This document shows positions 46,773 to 55,871 of a stretch of DNA of 64,000 nt, piece by piece. Where the stretch lies: positions 496,001-560,000 of the forward strand of contig NZ_WUTW01000002.1 in the NCBI RefSeq assembly GCF_009831215.1, in the 5' to 3' direction. The stretch is from Actinomadura rayongensis. GTDB lineage: Bacteria; Actinomycetota; Actinomycetes; Streptosporangiales; Streptosporangiaceae. The notes beneath the pieces were generated by a model. The model was not told the origin of the DNA. It saw nothing but the letters and a program-made list of their open reading frames with translations, and ran no database searches. Each line of letters starts with the position of its first letter. The stretch's first letter is position 1. The position numbers and the translations under genes were made by a program.

Positions 46773-46834
46773 CCTGTCACGCAACGAGCTTTGCCTGGCA
46801 AGCGACGATGGCAGGCGCGAACGAGGGGCGGGCG

Positions 46835-47095
46835 ATGAGCGAGCCGAGGGCGCGGCGGCCCGATCCGCCGCCGATGCCGACCGACGACGTCAAGATCGCG
46901 GCCGTCGGGACGGGCGCGTGGGCCGTCGCGCTGGTCGTCCTCGCCGTCGTCGGGCTGCCCGCGGACGACCGCTGGTGGCTCTGGGTGTGCGGGGTCGGCG
47001 TCGCGATCGGCCTGTTCGCGATGTGGTACATCCCCCGGCTGCAGTCCGCCCGCGTCCGGCAGACCGAACCGAAAGGCCGGTCCGCCGGGAGGTAG
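46835..47095 (+). CDS. DUF2530-like small membrane protein
   Basis: An 86-residue protein with a Pro/Arg-rich N-terminus (PDPPPMPTDDVKIAAVGTGAW), two membrane helices (AWAVALVVLAVVGLP and WLWVCGVGVAIGLFAMWYIPR) and a basic tail. The pattern matches the actinobacterial DUF2530 family. ATG 46835 has GAGGGGCGG just upstream; ATG 46808 is an in-frame alternative. Confidence 0.75.
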   Translation: MSEPRARRPDPPPMPTDDVKIAAVGTGAWAVALVVLAVVGLPADDRWWLWVCGVGVAIGLFAMWYIPRLQSARVRQTEPKGRSAGR

Positions 47096-47143
47096 GTCGG
47101 GGTTGGCCGGTCGGGGAGACACAGTTGGTCGGGGTGGCGCTGA

Positions 47144-50038
47144 CTAGCGGTCTTCGAGGTCCGCTTCGGCGAGCAGCGTGGGCAGGTCGTCCGGGTCGCG
47201 CAGGACGGCCGCGACGAGCAGCCGGTCCGGCCAGCGGCCGGTGAGCCACGCGAGCGCGCGGGCCAGCCCCTCGGGCCCGGACGCGTGGGGCTCGCCGTCG
47301 CCCGTCCACCACGGCACCGCGCGGCCGTCCACCACCAGCGGGTCGTGCGCGACGTAGAACGCGGGCGCGTCCGGCAGCACGGCGAGCGCCGCGTCCGGGA
47401 CGGGCCGCCGCTCCCCGGCCGACGCGATCTCCCCGGCGACCTCGTCCCCGGCGAGCGGCAGGTCGAGCGCGTCGGCCAGCGCCGCCGCGTCGCCCGGCGC
47501 CGGGATCAGCAGCGGCTGGCCGGTGAGCAGCGGGAGCAGGTCCGGACGGTCCAGGACGAGCGCGTCCCCCGCGTCCACCACCTCGACCGCGCCGTCCACG
47601 ATCGCGCGGACGCGCTCGGGCGGGTCCACCTCCAGGCCGGGGACGCGCGCCAGTTCGGTCCACAGCGCGCCGAGCACCGTCCGGTCCACCGGACGGGACG
47701 GGTCCGCGAGCCGGTCCAGCAGTTCGGCGGCGCCGCCCGGTTCGTCCAGCAGCGCGGCGAGCGACGTCCGGACGCCGAGCGCGCGCAGCAGCTCGGGGTC
47801 GAGCCCGGACGGCGCGGGGTCGTACAGCCCGGCGAGCAGCGGATCGGCGCCGGGCGCGCGGAACCCGCCCGGACGGCGGCCGTCCAGCACCGGATGCCGC
47901 CGCAACCACCACGCCGTGTACGACGGCACCTCGACCCGGCGCCCGTCGTGGACGACCCGCAGCGGCTCGGTGATCGCCGCGCGCCACGGAGGAGCGGCGA
48001 GCAGGCGCAGCGCGGCGTCCCAGTCGGCCACGAGTTCGAGATCCCGGACGGCCAGGAACTCCGGCACCAGCGGCGGCATCCCCGGCCCGAGCAGGTCGAG
48101 CACGTCGTCCGCCCAGTCCTCCTCGCCGTCCAGGTCGAAGGAGGCGTCGGCAAGCTCCACGTCCTCGGCCCGGACGAGCGCGAACCCCGCCAGCACCCCG
48201 CACGCGGCCAGCACGTCCGCGCCGAACCGGGACAGCAGCTCGTCCGCGACGATCCCGAACGGCGCGTCGTCCGCCATGATCGCCTGCAGCGGGCTGTCGG
48301 GGAACAGCAGCTCACCGGCCGGATAGAGGTCGCCGTCGGCGCCGTCCAGCGCGAGGTCGGCGAGCCAGTCCTCCTCGCCCGGATCCAGCCGCGCGGCGGC
48401 GACGAGCCCGAGCACCGCCTCGGCGACCGCGCCCGGATCGTCGGCGTCGAACGACTCGGCGACGGCCCGCCGCACGGGCGCGCTCGTCAGCACCTCGCGC
48501 GGCCCCGCCTCCACCGCGCCGAGCCGCAGCAGCAGCGGATGCGCGGCGGCGGGGTCGACGAACCGCAGGTCCAGGACGTCCGCGCCGGGCGGCGCCGCGC
48601 CGGTCGCGACGAGCAGCCCCCGAGGCCCGCGCACCAGGCGCCCGGAAGCAAGCGGCACCGGCAGCGCCCCGAGCGCGTCGGCGGGCACCCCGGCCAGCGC
48701 CTCGTACAGCCCGTGCCACCAGGAGGGTTCGCGGTCGAGCGCGGCGAGCGCGTCCACGACGTCGGCGATCTCGGCGCGGTGGACGCCGAGCGCGGTCAGC
48801 GCGCGGTGCCGGGCGGGCCAGGACGACGGCAGCAGGTTCGGCACGACGTCCCCGCCGAGCAGGTCCAGCAGCGGGCCGGGGCCGTCGATCACGGTGGTGT
48901 CGCGTCCGCGCAGGCCGCCGGGCAGCAGCGGGACGTCCGGCAGCCGTTCCCGCACCGCGTGCCGGATCGCCGCGTCCACCTCGCCGGACGCGACCGGCCC
49001 CGGCACGAGGTCCAGCACGGCCGGGTCCCCGGCCAGCTCGCGCAGCAGGTCCACGTAGGCGTCGGCGGCGCGCTCGGCGAGGAAGCGGGCGAGCGGGCCG
49101 GGCGCGACGCGGCGCCGGTCCGGATTGAGGGGGAACGTCCCGATGAGCAGCGCGGGCAGGCCGACCGGCTCGTCGCTCGGCGTCGGCGCGTGCAGGACGG
49201 ACGCGGTCCCTTCGGGCAGCACGCCGTCCACCGGCAGCGCCCACCGCACCGACCACGTGGCCCGCGACCGCTCCTCCACCGGACGGTCCGCGAGCAGTTC
49301 GGGGGGAATCGTCCCGTGCGCCGCGACGGTCCGCCACGCGGACGGGTCCAGCACGACCGTCCGCAGCGACCCGTCCACGTCGATCTCGACGGCGTCCAAC
49401 GCGGGCAGGGCCAGAAGCAGCGCGGGCCCGACGGCGGCGAGCTGCCGCGCCACGGCGTCGTGAGCGGCCTCGTCGCGCAGCGGCAGCCGGACCTCGGTCG
49501 CGAACCCGTCCGGAACGCCGTCCGCCGAAAGAGGGAAGGGCAGCCGCAGCACCGGCACCTGGCCGTCGCGGCGCTCCAGCTCGCCGGCCAGCGCCGGGAT
49601 CGCGGCGACGAGCGCCCGCGACTCCGCCGCCGACCAGCGCACACCGCCGTCCGCCGACACGATGGACGGCCGGTCGCTCACCGCGGCGACGGCCGCGAAC
49701 CCCACGCCGAACCGTCCGACCGAGTCCTGCCCGCGTTTGGCCGACGCGCGCAAGGTGGACAGCGCCTCGACCCCGGCGGCGTCCAGCGGCGCGCCGGTGT
49801 TGGCGGCCGTCAGCGCGCCGTCGCGCAGGACGAGCCGGAGCCGTCCCGGCACCCCGGCGCGCGCCGCCGCGTCGGCCGCGTTCTGCGCCAGCTCCACCAC
49901 GACGCGGTCGCGGTAGCCGCCGAGGGCGTGGTCCTCCTCGGTGTTGGCGTCCTCGCGGAACCGCGCCGGGGACTCCGTCCAGGCGCGCAGGACCCGGGCG
50001 CGGAGCCCGGCGGTGCCGAACGGGTCGTCGTCGGCCAC
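47144..50038 (-). CDS. Sacsin/Hsp90-like GHKL ATPase protein
   Basis: A 964-residue protein with an N-terminal GHKL ATP-binding domain: VVVELAQNAADAAARAG (N-box with the Glu/Asn), VGRFGVGFAAVAAVSD (glycine box) and STLRASAKRGQDS as ATP lid. The remainder is Ala/Leu/Asp-rich with no recognised domain. Actinobacterial homologues are described as sacsin N-terminal-like or Hsp90-like; a chaperone role is inferred only. GTG/ATG start at 50038, 7 bases after the DUF3027 gene, so they are probably co-transcribed. Confidence 0.85.
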   Translation of the reverse strand: MADDDPFGTAGLRARVLRAWTESPARFREDANTEEDHALGGYRDRVVVELAQNAADAAARAGVPGRLRLVLRDGALTAANTGAPLDAAGVEALSTLRASAKRGQDSVGRFGVGFAAVAAVSDRPSIVSADGGVRWSAAESRALVAAIPALAGELERRDGQVPVLRLPFPLSADGVPDGFATEVRLPLRDEAAHDAVARQLAAVGPALLLALPALDAVEIDVDGSLRTVVLDPSAWRTVAAHGTIPPELLADRPVEERSRATWSVRWALPVDGVLPEGTASVLHAPTPSDEPVGLPALLIGTFPLNPDRRRVAPGPLARFLAERAADAYVDLLRELAGDPAVLDLVPGPVASGEVDAAIRHAVRERLPDVPLLPGGLRGRDTTVIDGPGPLLDLLGGDVVPNLLPSSWPARHRALTALGVHRAEIADVVDALAALDREPSWWHGLYEALAGVPADALGALPVPLASGRLVRGPRGLLVATGAAPPGADVLDLRFVDPAAAHPLLLRLGAVEAGPREVLTSAPVRRAVAESFDADDPGAVAEAVLGLVAAARLDPGEEDWLADLALDGADGDLYPAGELLFPDSPLQAIMADDAPFGIVADELLSRFGADVLAACGVLAGFALVRAEDVELADASFDLDGEEDWADDVLDLLGPGMPPLVPEFLAVRDLELVADWDAALRLLAAPPWRAAITEPLRVVHDGRRVEVPSYTAWWLRRHPVLDGRRPGGFRAPGADPLLAGLYDPAPSGLDPELLRALGVRTSLAALLDEPGGAAELLDRLADPSRPVDRTVLGALWTELARVPGLEVDPPERVRAIVDGAVEVVDAGDALVLDRPDLLPLLTGQPLLIPAPGDAAALADALDLPLAGDEVAGEIASAGERRPVPDAALAVLPDAPAFYVAHDPLVVDGRAVPWWTGDGEPHASGPEGLARALAWLTGRWPDRLLVAAVLRDPDDLPTLLAEADLEDR

Positions 50039-50045
50039 GGCGCGG

Positions 50046-50840
50046 TCAGTCGCCGGTGTCGCCGGGCGCCACGATCTCGTAGCCCAGCTCGTCGATGACC
50101 GGCGGGCCGTGCTCGGACGCCAGCGGCACCGACACCGCCTCGGAGTGCGCGCCGCAGCCGTGGTCTGCGGACACGACGCGGCCGTCGTCGGGCGCGTACT
50201 CGTTGGCGCACACGCCGAACATCTGCCGCAGCTCGCCCGCCATCAGCACGTAGAAGCCGCAGGTGGAGCATTGCGCGGGCGCGGCGGTGGCGATCGACGC
50301 GTGCGGCCCGGCCGGGCCCTCGTACCAGCGCGCGGCGGCCTCGTCGCGGCCCTCGCGCGACAGCACCCGGACGCGCCCGAGGCCCAGCTCGTACTGCTCC
50401 TGCCGGTCCAGCTCGTCGTCCACGGCGGCGAACCCCGGCGCGAGCCGGACGTCGTCGGGCGCGGTCGGCAGCAGGTCGCCGGGGCCGAGGTCGCCGGGGC
50501 GCAGCCGCTCCAGCCACGGCACCCACTCGGGCGCGAGCAGCGCGCCGTCGCCGGGCAGCAGGACGCACTCGTCCACCGTGACGACCTTGGACCGGGACGC
50601 CCGCGCGACCGTCACCGCCCAGTGCCAGCCTTGATAGGCCGGGTCCAGGCAGGCGAACGCGTGGGTCACCACCCGGTCGGCCTCGGCGCGCAGCCCCAGA
50701 TGGTCGCCCACCTTCCCGGGCCGGGCCGTCTCCTCGGCGGCGGCGCGGGCGAGATCGACGGCCGCCGCGCAGGCCGGATCGACGGCGGGCGGACGGGTGC
50801 GGCGTGCGGAAGCGGAACTGGGCCGAGACAGTGGACTCAC
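50046..50840 (-). CDS. DUF3027 family protein
   Basis: A 264-residue protein matching the actinobacterial DUF3027 pattern: VGDHLGLRAEADRVVTHAFACLDPAYQGWHWAVTVARASRSK, LLPGDGALLAPEWVPW and RVRVLSREGRDEAAARWYEG. Near the C-terminus QCSTCGFYVLMAGELRQMFGVC and DHGCGAHSE form a CxxC...C...C putative zinc site. GTG 50840. It sits between the cold-shock gene (57 bases upstream) and the sacsin-like gene, an arrangement that suggests one operon. Function unknown. Confidence 0.88.
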   Translation of the reverse strand: MSPLSRPSSASARRTRPPAVDPACAAAVDLARAAAEETARPGKVGDHLGLRAEADRVVTHAFACLDPAYQGWHWAVTVARASRSKVVTVDECVLLPGDGALLAPEWVPWLERLRPGDLGPGDLLPTAPDDVRLAPGFAAVDDELDRQEQYELGLGRVRVLSREGRDEAAARWYEGPAGPHASIATAAPAQCSTCGFYVLMAGELRQMFGVCANEYAPDDGRVVSADHGCGAHSEAVSVPLASEHGPPVIDELGYEIVAPGDTGD

Positions 50841-50897
50841 GCCTCAATTCTCACCCATCGAACGACGCGAACGGACACACCGCCCCGCCGCGCCGGG

Positions 50898-51293
50898 TTA
50901 TGGTGCCAGGTCGTCGGCCACCGCGCGCAGGACCGTGGCGATCTTTTTGGCCTCGGCCGGGGCGGGGTGCTTGCCGCGCCGGTAGGTCTCGGAGATCCCG
51001 TCGAGCAGCTTGATGAGGTCCTCGGTGATCAGCACCATCTCGTCCGGCTTCTTGCGCCGCTGCTTGGCGATGGTCTTCTCCACCGACGGCAGCGTGTCGA
51101 GGACGCGCAGCGACAGCGCCTGCTGCCCGCGCCGGCCCTCCACGACGCCGAACTCCACCCGCTGGCCGGGCTTGAGCGTCGGGACGCCGCCCGGCAGCGC
51201 CGAGGAATGCACGAAGACCTCACCGCCGTCGTCACGGGTGAGGAAGCCGAACCCCTTGTCGGCGTCGTACCACTTCACCTTGCCAGTGGGCAC
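50898..51293 (-). CDS. Cold-shock domain protein with C-terminal extension
   Basis: A 131-residue protein. Residues 1-67 are a cold-shock domain binding single-stranded nucleic acids (GKVKWYDADKGFGFLTRDDG with RNP1, and VFVHSSAL with RNP2). The second half is a charged helical extension (SVEKTIAKQRRKKPDEMVLITEDLIKLLDG) not found in classical CspA. GTG 51293 has GAGG 5 bases upstream. It heads the DUF3027/sacsin-like gene set. Confidence 0.93.
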   Translation of the reverse strand: MPTGKVKWYDADKGFGFLTRDDGGEVFVHSSALPGGVPTLKPGQRVEFGVVEGRRGQQALSLRVLDTLPSVEKTIAKQRRKKPDEMVLITEDLIKLLDGISETYRRGKHPAPAEAKKIATVLRAVADDLAP

Positions 51294-51433
51294 GGGAGAC
51301 CTCGTTCAGCTCTCGTCCTGGATCGGCCCTCAAGATTAGCGTCAGGCCACGCCCCGGCATAATGCCGCCGGGGACGGACAGAACGTACCCGCGAACCACC
51401 CGGAAAGCACCCGGATATCCCGTTAGTTGATCT

Positions 51434-52075
51434 TCACTGCGGGACGCGGAACCCGCCGAGCCAGGCCGGGAACGCGAGCAGGTCCGGGAGCACGACGTCC
51501 GCCCCGTACGCGGTCAGCTCGGCCGCGCCGAACGCCCCGGTCGCGACCGCGACGGCCGTGGCGGACGCGGCGCGCGCGGCGTCCACGTCCCCGGTGTGGT
51601 CGCCGACGTAGGCCAGCGCGCGGTGCTCGCGCAGCACGACGCCCTTGTCCGCGCCGAACAGGCCGCCGACGACGACGTCGGCGTCCAGCCCGAGGAACCG
51701 GACGGTCCGCTCGGTGTCGGCCTGGTTCTTGCCCGAGACGATCACGACGCGCCCGCCGGCGGCCCGGACGTGCGCCAGGGCGTCCCGCGCGCCGGGCATC
51801 AGGGCCGTGACGGGCACGGCGACGTCGGCGTACAGCGCGCGGTAGCGGGCGGCCATCGCGGCGATCCGCGCCGCCGGGAACCAGTAGGCCAGTTCCTCTT
51901 CGAGCGGCGGCCCGATGCGGCCGACGACGGCCTCGGTGTCGATCGCGACGCCCGTCTCGGCGGCCAGCGCGGCGTAGACGGCGGCGATGGCGGAGCGCGT
52001 GTCGGCGAGGGTCAGGTCGAGGTCGAACCCGACGCAGTATCCGTCCCGGCACACTTCGGCGACGTCAGTGGGCAC
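51434..52075 (-). CDS. HAD-superfamily hydrolase (phosphoglycolate phosphatase-like)
   Basis: A 213-residue HAD phosphatase with motif I GFDLDLTLADT (both Asps), motif II VVIVSGKN, motif III Lys in GADKGVVLRE and motif IV YVGDHTGDVDAARAA. The cap is the small helical type of Gph-like enzymes. Substrate not readable. GTG 52075. Confidence 0.88.
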   Translation of the reverse strand: MPTDVAEVCRDGYCVGFDLDLTLADTRSAIAAVYAALAAETGVAIDTEAVVGRIGPPLEEELAYWFPAARIAAMAARYRALYADVAVPVTALMPGARDALAHVRAAGGRVVIVSGKNQADTERTVRFLGLDADVVVGGLFGADKGVVLREHRALAYVGDHTGDVDAARAASATAVAVATGAFGAAELTAYGADVVLPDLLAFPAWLGGFRVPQ

Positions 52076-52172
52076 TCCACCACTTTACGGTCGTGACAAA
52101 CCCGTCGCCGCCCATTCCCGGCGGGGACGTCGCCGGGGTAGGTTCACCCGACCCGATCCGCCGGACAGAGCA

Positions 52173-52234
52173 GAATCCCGCGTCCCCTCGGTAGTGGCGA
52201 TGCGACGGGATCCGAGTGAAGGAACGCGGGACTC
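52173..52234. other. Nested inverted repeat in divergent promoter region
   Basis: Outer arms GAATCCCGCGT (52173-52183) and ACGCGGGACTC (52224-52234) pair at 10 of 11 positions; inner arms CTCGG (52187-52191) and CCGAG (52212-52216) pair perfectly. It lies between the divergent HAD and small membrane protein genes, so it is not a terminator for either. Confidence 0.4.
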
Positions 52235-52351
52235 CGCATCCACCCCCCTACCCGACCGCCCCTCCGAAAACCGTATGACCTGGAAAAACAACGTCACCGC
52301 CAAGGCCCGGAGCGGCAAAACGGCGTCCGATCCCCCGGAGGCGAGGCCCCG

Positions 52352-52696
52352 ATGACCGAACGACCCGACACGACCCGCGCGGCCCACCGCAAGGCCGGGG
52401 TCTCGTTGCGCCGCAAGGCGGCCGGATATGTCGCGACGGCCGTGTCTCTCATCACAACGCTGGTCGTCGCGGTGCTGGCGATCCACATCGTGTTCGTGGC
52501 GTTCGAGGCCAACACCGGCAACCCCATCGTGGACTGGTTCGGTGACACCGCACGGACCCTCGCGTGGGAGTTCGTGGACGTCTTCCAGCCCGGCGACCCG
52601 AAAATGGACGTCGCGGTGAACTACGGCCTGGCCGCCCTCGTCTACCTCGTGGCGGGCCGGATCGCCGTCGCGCTGGTCCGTCGCGCCGCACCGTGA
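52352..52696 (+). CDS. Small membrane protein
   Basis: A 114-residue protein with two membrane helices (AAGYVATAVSLITTLVVAVLAIHIVFVAF and NYGLAALVYLVAGRIAVALVRR), an intervening extracytoplasmic stretch with PIVDWFGDTARTLAWEFVDVFQ. The layout resembles small actinobacterial YggT-like or uncharacterised membrane proteins. ATG 52352 has GGAGG about 10 bases upstream. The TetR gene follows 44 bases downstream. Confidence 0.78.
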   Translation: MTERPDTTRAAHRKAGVSLRRKAAGYVATAVSLITTLVVAVLAIHIVFVAFEANTGNPIVDWFGDTARTLAWEFVDVFQPGDPKMDVAVNYGLAALVYLVAGRIAVALVRRAAP

Positions 52697-52740
52697 CCCG
52701 GGCACCCATGCCTTAGTGTTCTTGCGGAGGACACACGACG

Positions 52741-53370
52741 ATGACGACTTCTACGCGCGAGCGGATCGTGGCCGAATCGCTGCGCCTGTTCGCCGAGCGG
52801 GGCTACGCCGCGACGTCGGTCGCCGAGATCGAGGCGGCGGCGGGCCTGTCGCCGGGCGCGGGCGGCCTGTACCGGCACTTCCGGTCCAAGGAGGAGGTGC
52901 TCGCGTCGGCGATCCGCGAGCACATCGAGCGCACCCGCAAGCAGGTCAACGAGGTGCTCGCCGGGGCCTCCGCCTACGAGGACCGTCCGCTGCAGGTCCG
53001 GCTGAAGATGACGTGCCACGCGGGCCTGGCGAAGATGCGCGAGGAGCAGGACCTCATCCGGGTGCTGTTCCGCGACCTCGACCAGTTCCCGAACCTCGTC
53101 GCCGAGATGCGCGAGGGCATCGTCAACCCGCTCTACGACGGCATCGCCGCCTGGCTGTCGGCGCAGCCGGAGTTCGCGGGCGCCGACGAGGACTGGCCCG
53201 CCATCGCGTCCATCCTCGGCGGGGCGGTGGTGAACTACTGGCTGGCCAACGAGTCGATGTACGAGCCGCCGACCCGGATCGACGAGAAGCGCTTCGTGGC
53301 GAGTTGGGCGCGGCTCGGCATGGGCCTGGTGGCCGACCCGGACCGGCTGCCGCGCGAACCGGCGTCCTGA
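52741..53370 (+). CDS. TetR-family transcriptional regulator
   Basis: A 209-residue repressor with N-terminal HTH (TRERIVAESLRLFAERGYAATSVAEIEAAAGLSPGAGGLYRHFRSKEEVLASAI) and a helical ligand-binding domain containing Trp/Tyr-rich VVNYWLANESMYEPPTRI. ATG 52741 with GGAGG 9 bases upstream. No obvious operator or target was identified. Confidence 0.94.
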   Translation: MTTSTRERIVAESLRLFAERGYAATSVAEIEAAAGLSPGAGGLYRHFRSKEEVLASAIREHIERTRKQVNEVLAGASAYEDRPLQVRLKMTCHAGLAKMREEQDLIRVLFRDLDQFPNLVAEMREGIVNPLYDGIAAWLSAQPEFAGADEDWPAIASILGGAVVNYWLANESMYEPPTRIDEKRFVASWARLGMGLVADPDRLPREPAS

Positions 53371-53440
53371 CCGGCGTTCCGGACGCCGCGCCGGGACGGG
53401 ACGGACGGTCCGCTCCCGGGCGCCGTTACATTGGAGCCGG

Positions 53441-55774
53441 ATGGAAAGCTTCGCGGACTGGCTGCGCGCACGCGACGACGACGCCCTGCGTGCGCTGCTG
53501 TCCGCACGGCCCGAACTGGTCACGCCCGTTCCGGCCGACCTCGCCGCGCTCGCGGCCCGCGCCGCCACCCCCGCCGCGATCTCCCGCGCCCTCGACCGGC
53601 TGGACCGGTTCACGCTCGCGACGCTGGAGGCCGTGCTCGTCCTGCCCGGCACCGACCTGGCCACCGCGCTCGCCGCGCCGCCCGAACGTGTCGCCGAGGC
53701 CGTCGCGACGCTGACCGAGAACGCCCTGGTGTGGGGCGACCAGGGGCCGCGCGCCGCGCCGGGCGTCCGGCAGGCCGTCCCCCATCCGGCCGGGCTCGGC
53801 CCGCCGATCGCCGAGGCCTTCGCCGGGTACCCGCCCGCGCGGCTCGCCGACCTCGTCGCCGACCTGACGGGCGAGGAGCAGAACGGCTTCCCCGACGCGG
53901 GCCGGCTGCTCGCCCGGCTCGCCGAACTGCTCGCCGACCCCGGCCCGCTCGTCGAGGACGCGGGCCCCGAGGCGCGCGCCGCGCTGGAGCGCCTGGTGTG
54001 GGGGCCGCCGTCGGGACGGGTGTCGGACGCGCGTCGGCCCGTCCGGGTCGACACCGCCGCCACCCCGATCGAACGGCTGCTGGCGCGCGGCCTGCTCGCC
54101 GCCGAGGACGACCGGACCGTCACGCTGCCCCGCGAGATCGCCCTGCACCTGCGCGGCGGACGGCTGTTCGCCGAGCCCTGCGACGCCCCGCCGCCGCTGC
54201 CCGCGCCGGGCGAGCCCCGGCCGGACCGGGTCGCGTCGGCCGCCGCCGGGGAGGCGTTCACGGCCGTCCGGCTGGTGGAGGAGCTGCTGGAGCGGTGGAG
54301 CCTCGCGCCGGTGCCGGTGCTGCGCAGCGGGGGCCTCGCCGTCCGCGACCTGCGCGCCGCCGCGACCCTGCTGGACGTCGAGGACTGGCGGGCCGCGCTG
54401 CTCGCCGAGACCGCCCTGGCCGCCGGGCTGCTGACCCGCAGCGGCGACCTGGACGGCGAATGGGTCCCGACGCCCGCCTACGACCTGTGGCTGCTGCGCG
54501 ACGTCGCCGGACGCTGGGTGGAGCTGGCGCGCGGCTGGCTGCGGACCGACCGCGTCCCCGGCCTCGCGGGCGAGCGCGACGACCGGGACCGGCTGATCAA
54601 CGCGCTCAGCGAGGCCGTCGTGCGGGGCGGCGCGGCCGACCTGCGCCGGTCGGCGCTCGCGGTGCTGGCCGGCGCGCCGCCCGGGACGTCCGCCGACGCC
54701 GACGCCGTCCGGGCGCGGCTGGCGTGGCTGCGGCCCCGCTGGTACGCCGGGCGCGGGGGCGTGTTCCGGGACCGGATGGCCGGCTGGACGCTGCGCGAGG
54801 CCGCCGCGCTCGGCGTCACCGGGTTCGGCGAGCCGTCCCCGTTCGGCCGCGCGCTGCTCGCGGGCGAGGACCCCGAACCCCTGCTGGAGCCGCTGCTGCC
54901 CGAGCCGGTGGACCGGATCCTCATCCAGGCCGACCTGACCGCCGTCGCGCCCGGTCCGCTGGTGGCCGAGCTGGCGCGGGAACTGGCGCTCGCGGCGGAC
55001 GTGGAGTCGACCGGCGGCGCGACCGTGTACCGGTTCACGCCCGCGTCCGTCCGGCGGGCGCTGGACGCGGGCCGCACCGCCGCCGAACTGACCGAACTTC
55101 TCGGCCGCCACGCGACCGGGCCGCTGCCGCAGCCGCTGACCTACCTGATCGAGGACGTCGCGCGGCGGCACGGGCAGCTCCGCGTGGGGTCGGTGGCGTC
55201 CTACGTCCGCACCGACGCCGCCGCGACGCTGGACGAGATCCTCGCCGACCGCCGCGCCGCCGGGCTGCGGCTGTTCCGGCTGGCCCCGACCGTGCTGGCG
55301 TCCGCGCTGCCGCGCACCGAGCTGCTGGACGCGCTGCGCGACCTCGGCCTCGCGCCGGTCGCCGAGCATCCGGGCGGCGAGGTGATCGTCACCCGGCCGG
55401 ACGCGCACCGGGCCGAGCCGCCGCCGTCCGCCGAGATCGTCCGGCTGCGGCCGGGCACCGCCGACACCGCCATGATCGACGCGGCGGTGCGCGCGCTGCG
55501 GGCCGGGGACGAGGCCGCCCGGTACGCCGCGCCCGCCGGGGAGCCGCCCCGCTCCCCCGCGATGGCGACCGTGGAGCGGCTGCGCGGCGCCGTCGAGCGC
55601 GGCCGGCGCGTGTGGATCGGCTACCTGGACCAGCAGGGGCAGTCGTCCAGCCGGATCGTGGAGCCCGTCCGGGTGGACGGCGGGTTCCTCACCGGCTACG
55701 ACGCGACGCGCGCGGCCGTCCACCGGTTCGCGCTGCACCGGATCACCGGCGTCACCGAGCTGGACGAGGGCTAG
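53441..55774 (+). CDS. Helicase-associated (helicase C-terminal-like) domain protein
   Basis: A 777-residue actinobacterial protein encoded directly before the XPB helicase. The middle resembles the XPB/Ssl2 N-terminal-like domain (LLPEPVDRILIQADLTAVAPGPL, VESTGGATVYRFTPASVRRALDAG) and the C-terminus carries a WYL-like fold (VERGRRVWIGYLDQQGQSSSRIVEPVRVDGGFLTGYDATR). It has no Walker motifs, so it is not itself an ATPase. Likely partner or regulator of the helicase, by neighbourhood. ATG 53441. Confidence 0.85.
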   Translation: MESFADWLRARDDDALRALLSARPELVTPVPADLAALAARAATPAAISRALDRLDRFTLATLEAVLVLPGTDLATALAAPPERVAEAVATLTENALVWGDQGPRAAPGVRQAVPHPAGLGPPIAEAFAGYPPARLADLVADLTGEEQNGFPDAGRLLARLAELLADPGPLVEDAGPEARAALERLVWGPPSGRVSDARRPVRVDTAATPIERLLARGLLAAEDDRTVTLPREIALHLRGGRLFAEPCDAPPPLPAPGEPRPDRVASAAAGEAFTAVRLVEELLERWSLAPVPVLRSGGLAVRDLRAAATLLDVEDWRAALLAETALAAGLLTRSGDLDGEWVPTPAYDLWLLRDVAGRWVELARGWLRTDRVPGLAGERDDRDRLINALSEAVVRGGAADLRRSALAVLAGAPPGTSADADAVRARLAWLRPRWYAGRGGVFRDRMAGWTLREAAALGVTGFGEPSPFGRALLAGEDPEPLLEPLLPEPVDRILIQADLTAVAPGPLVAELARELALAADVESTGGATVYRFTPASVRRALDAGRTAAELTELLGRHATGPLPQPLTYLIEDVARRHGQLRVGSVASYVRTDAAATLDEILADRRAAGLRLFRLAPTVLASALPRTELLDALRDLGLAPVAEHPGGEVIVTRPDAHRAEPPPSAEIVRLRPGTADTAMIDAAVRALRAGDEAARYAAPAGEPPRSPAMATVERLRGAVERGRRVWIGYLDQQGQSSSRIVEPVRVDGGFLTGYDATRAAVHRFALHRITGVTELDEG

Positions 55775-55871
55775 GGAAGACACGGGGGCCGTCCGCCGTT
55801 GGGTCCGGTGGGCCGCGCGACGGGGTAGCGTGCGTGAGCCCGGTCCCCATCCTTATTCGGAGGCTTCGCCG

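Noticed and set aside
53371..53440. Terminator after the tetR gene
   Set aside because: Short hairpins such as CGGCGT-N5-ACGCCG exist but are too weak in this GC-rich context to call.
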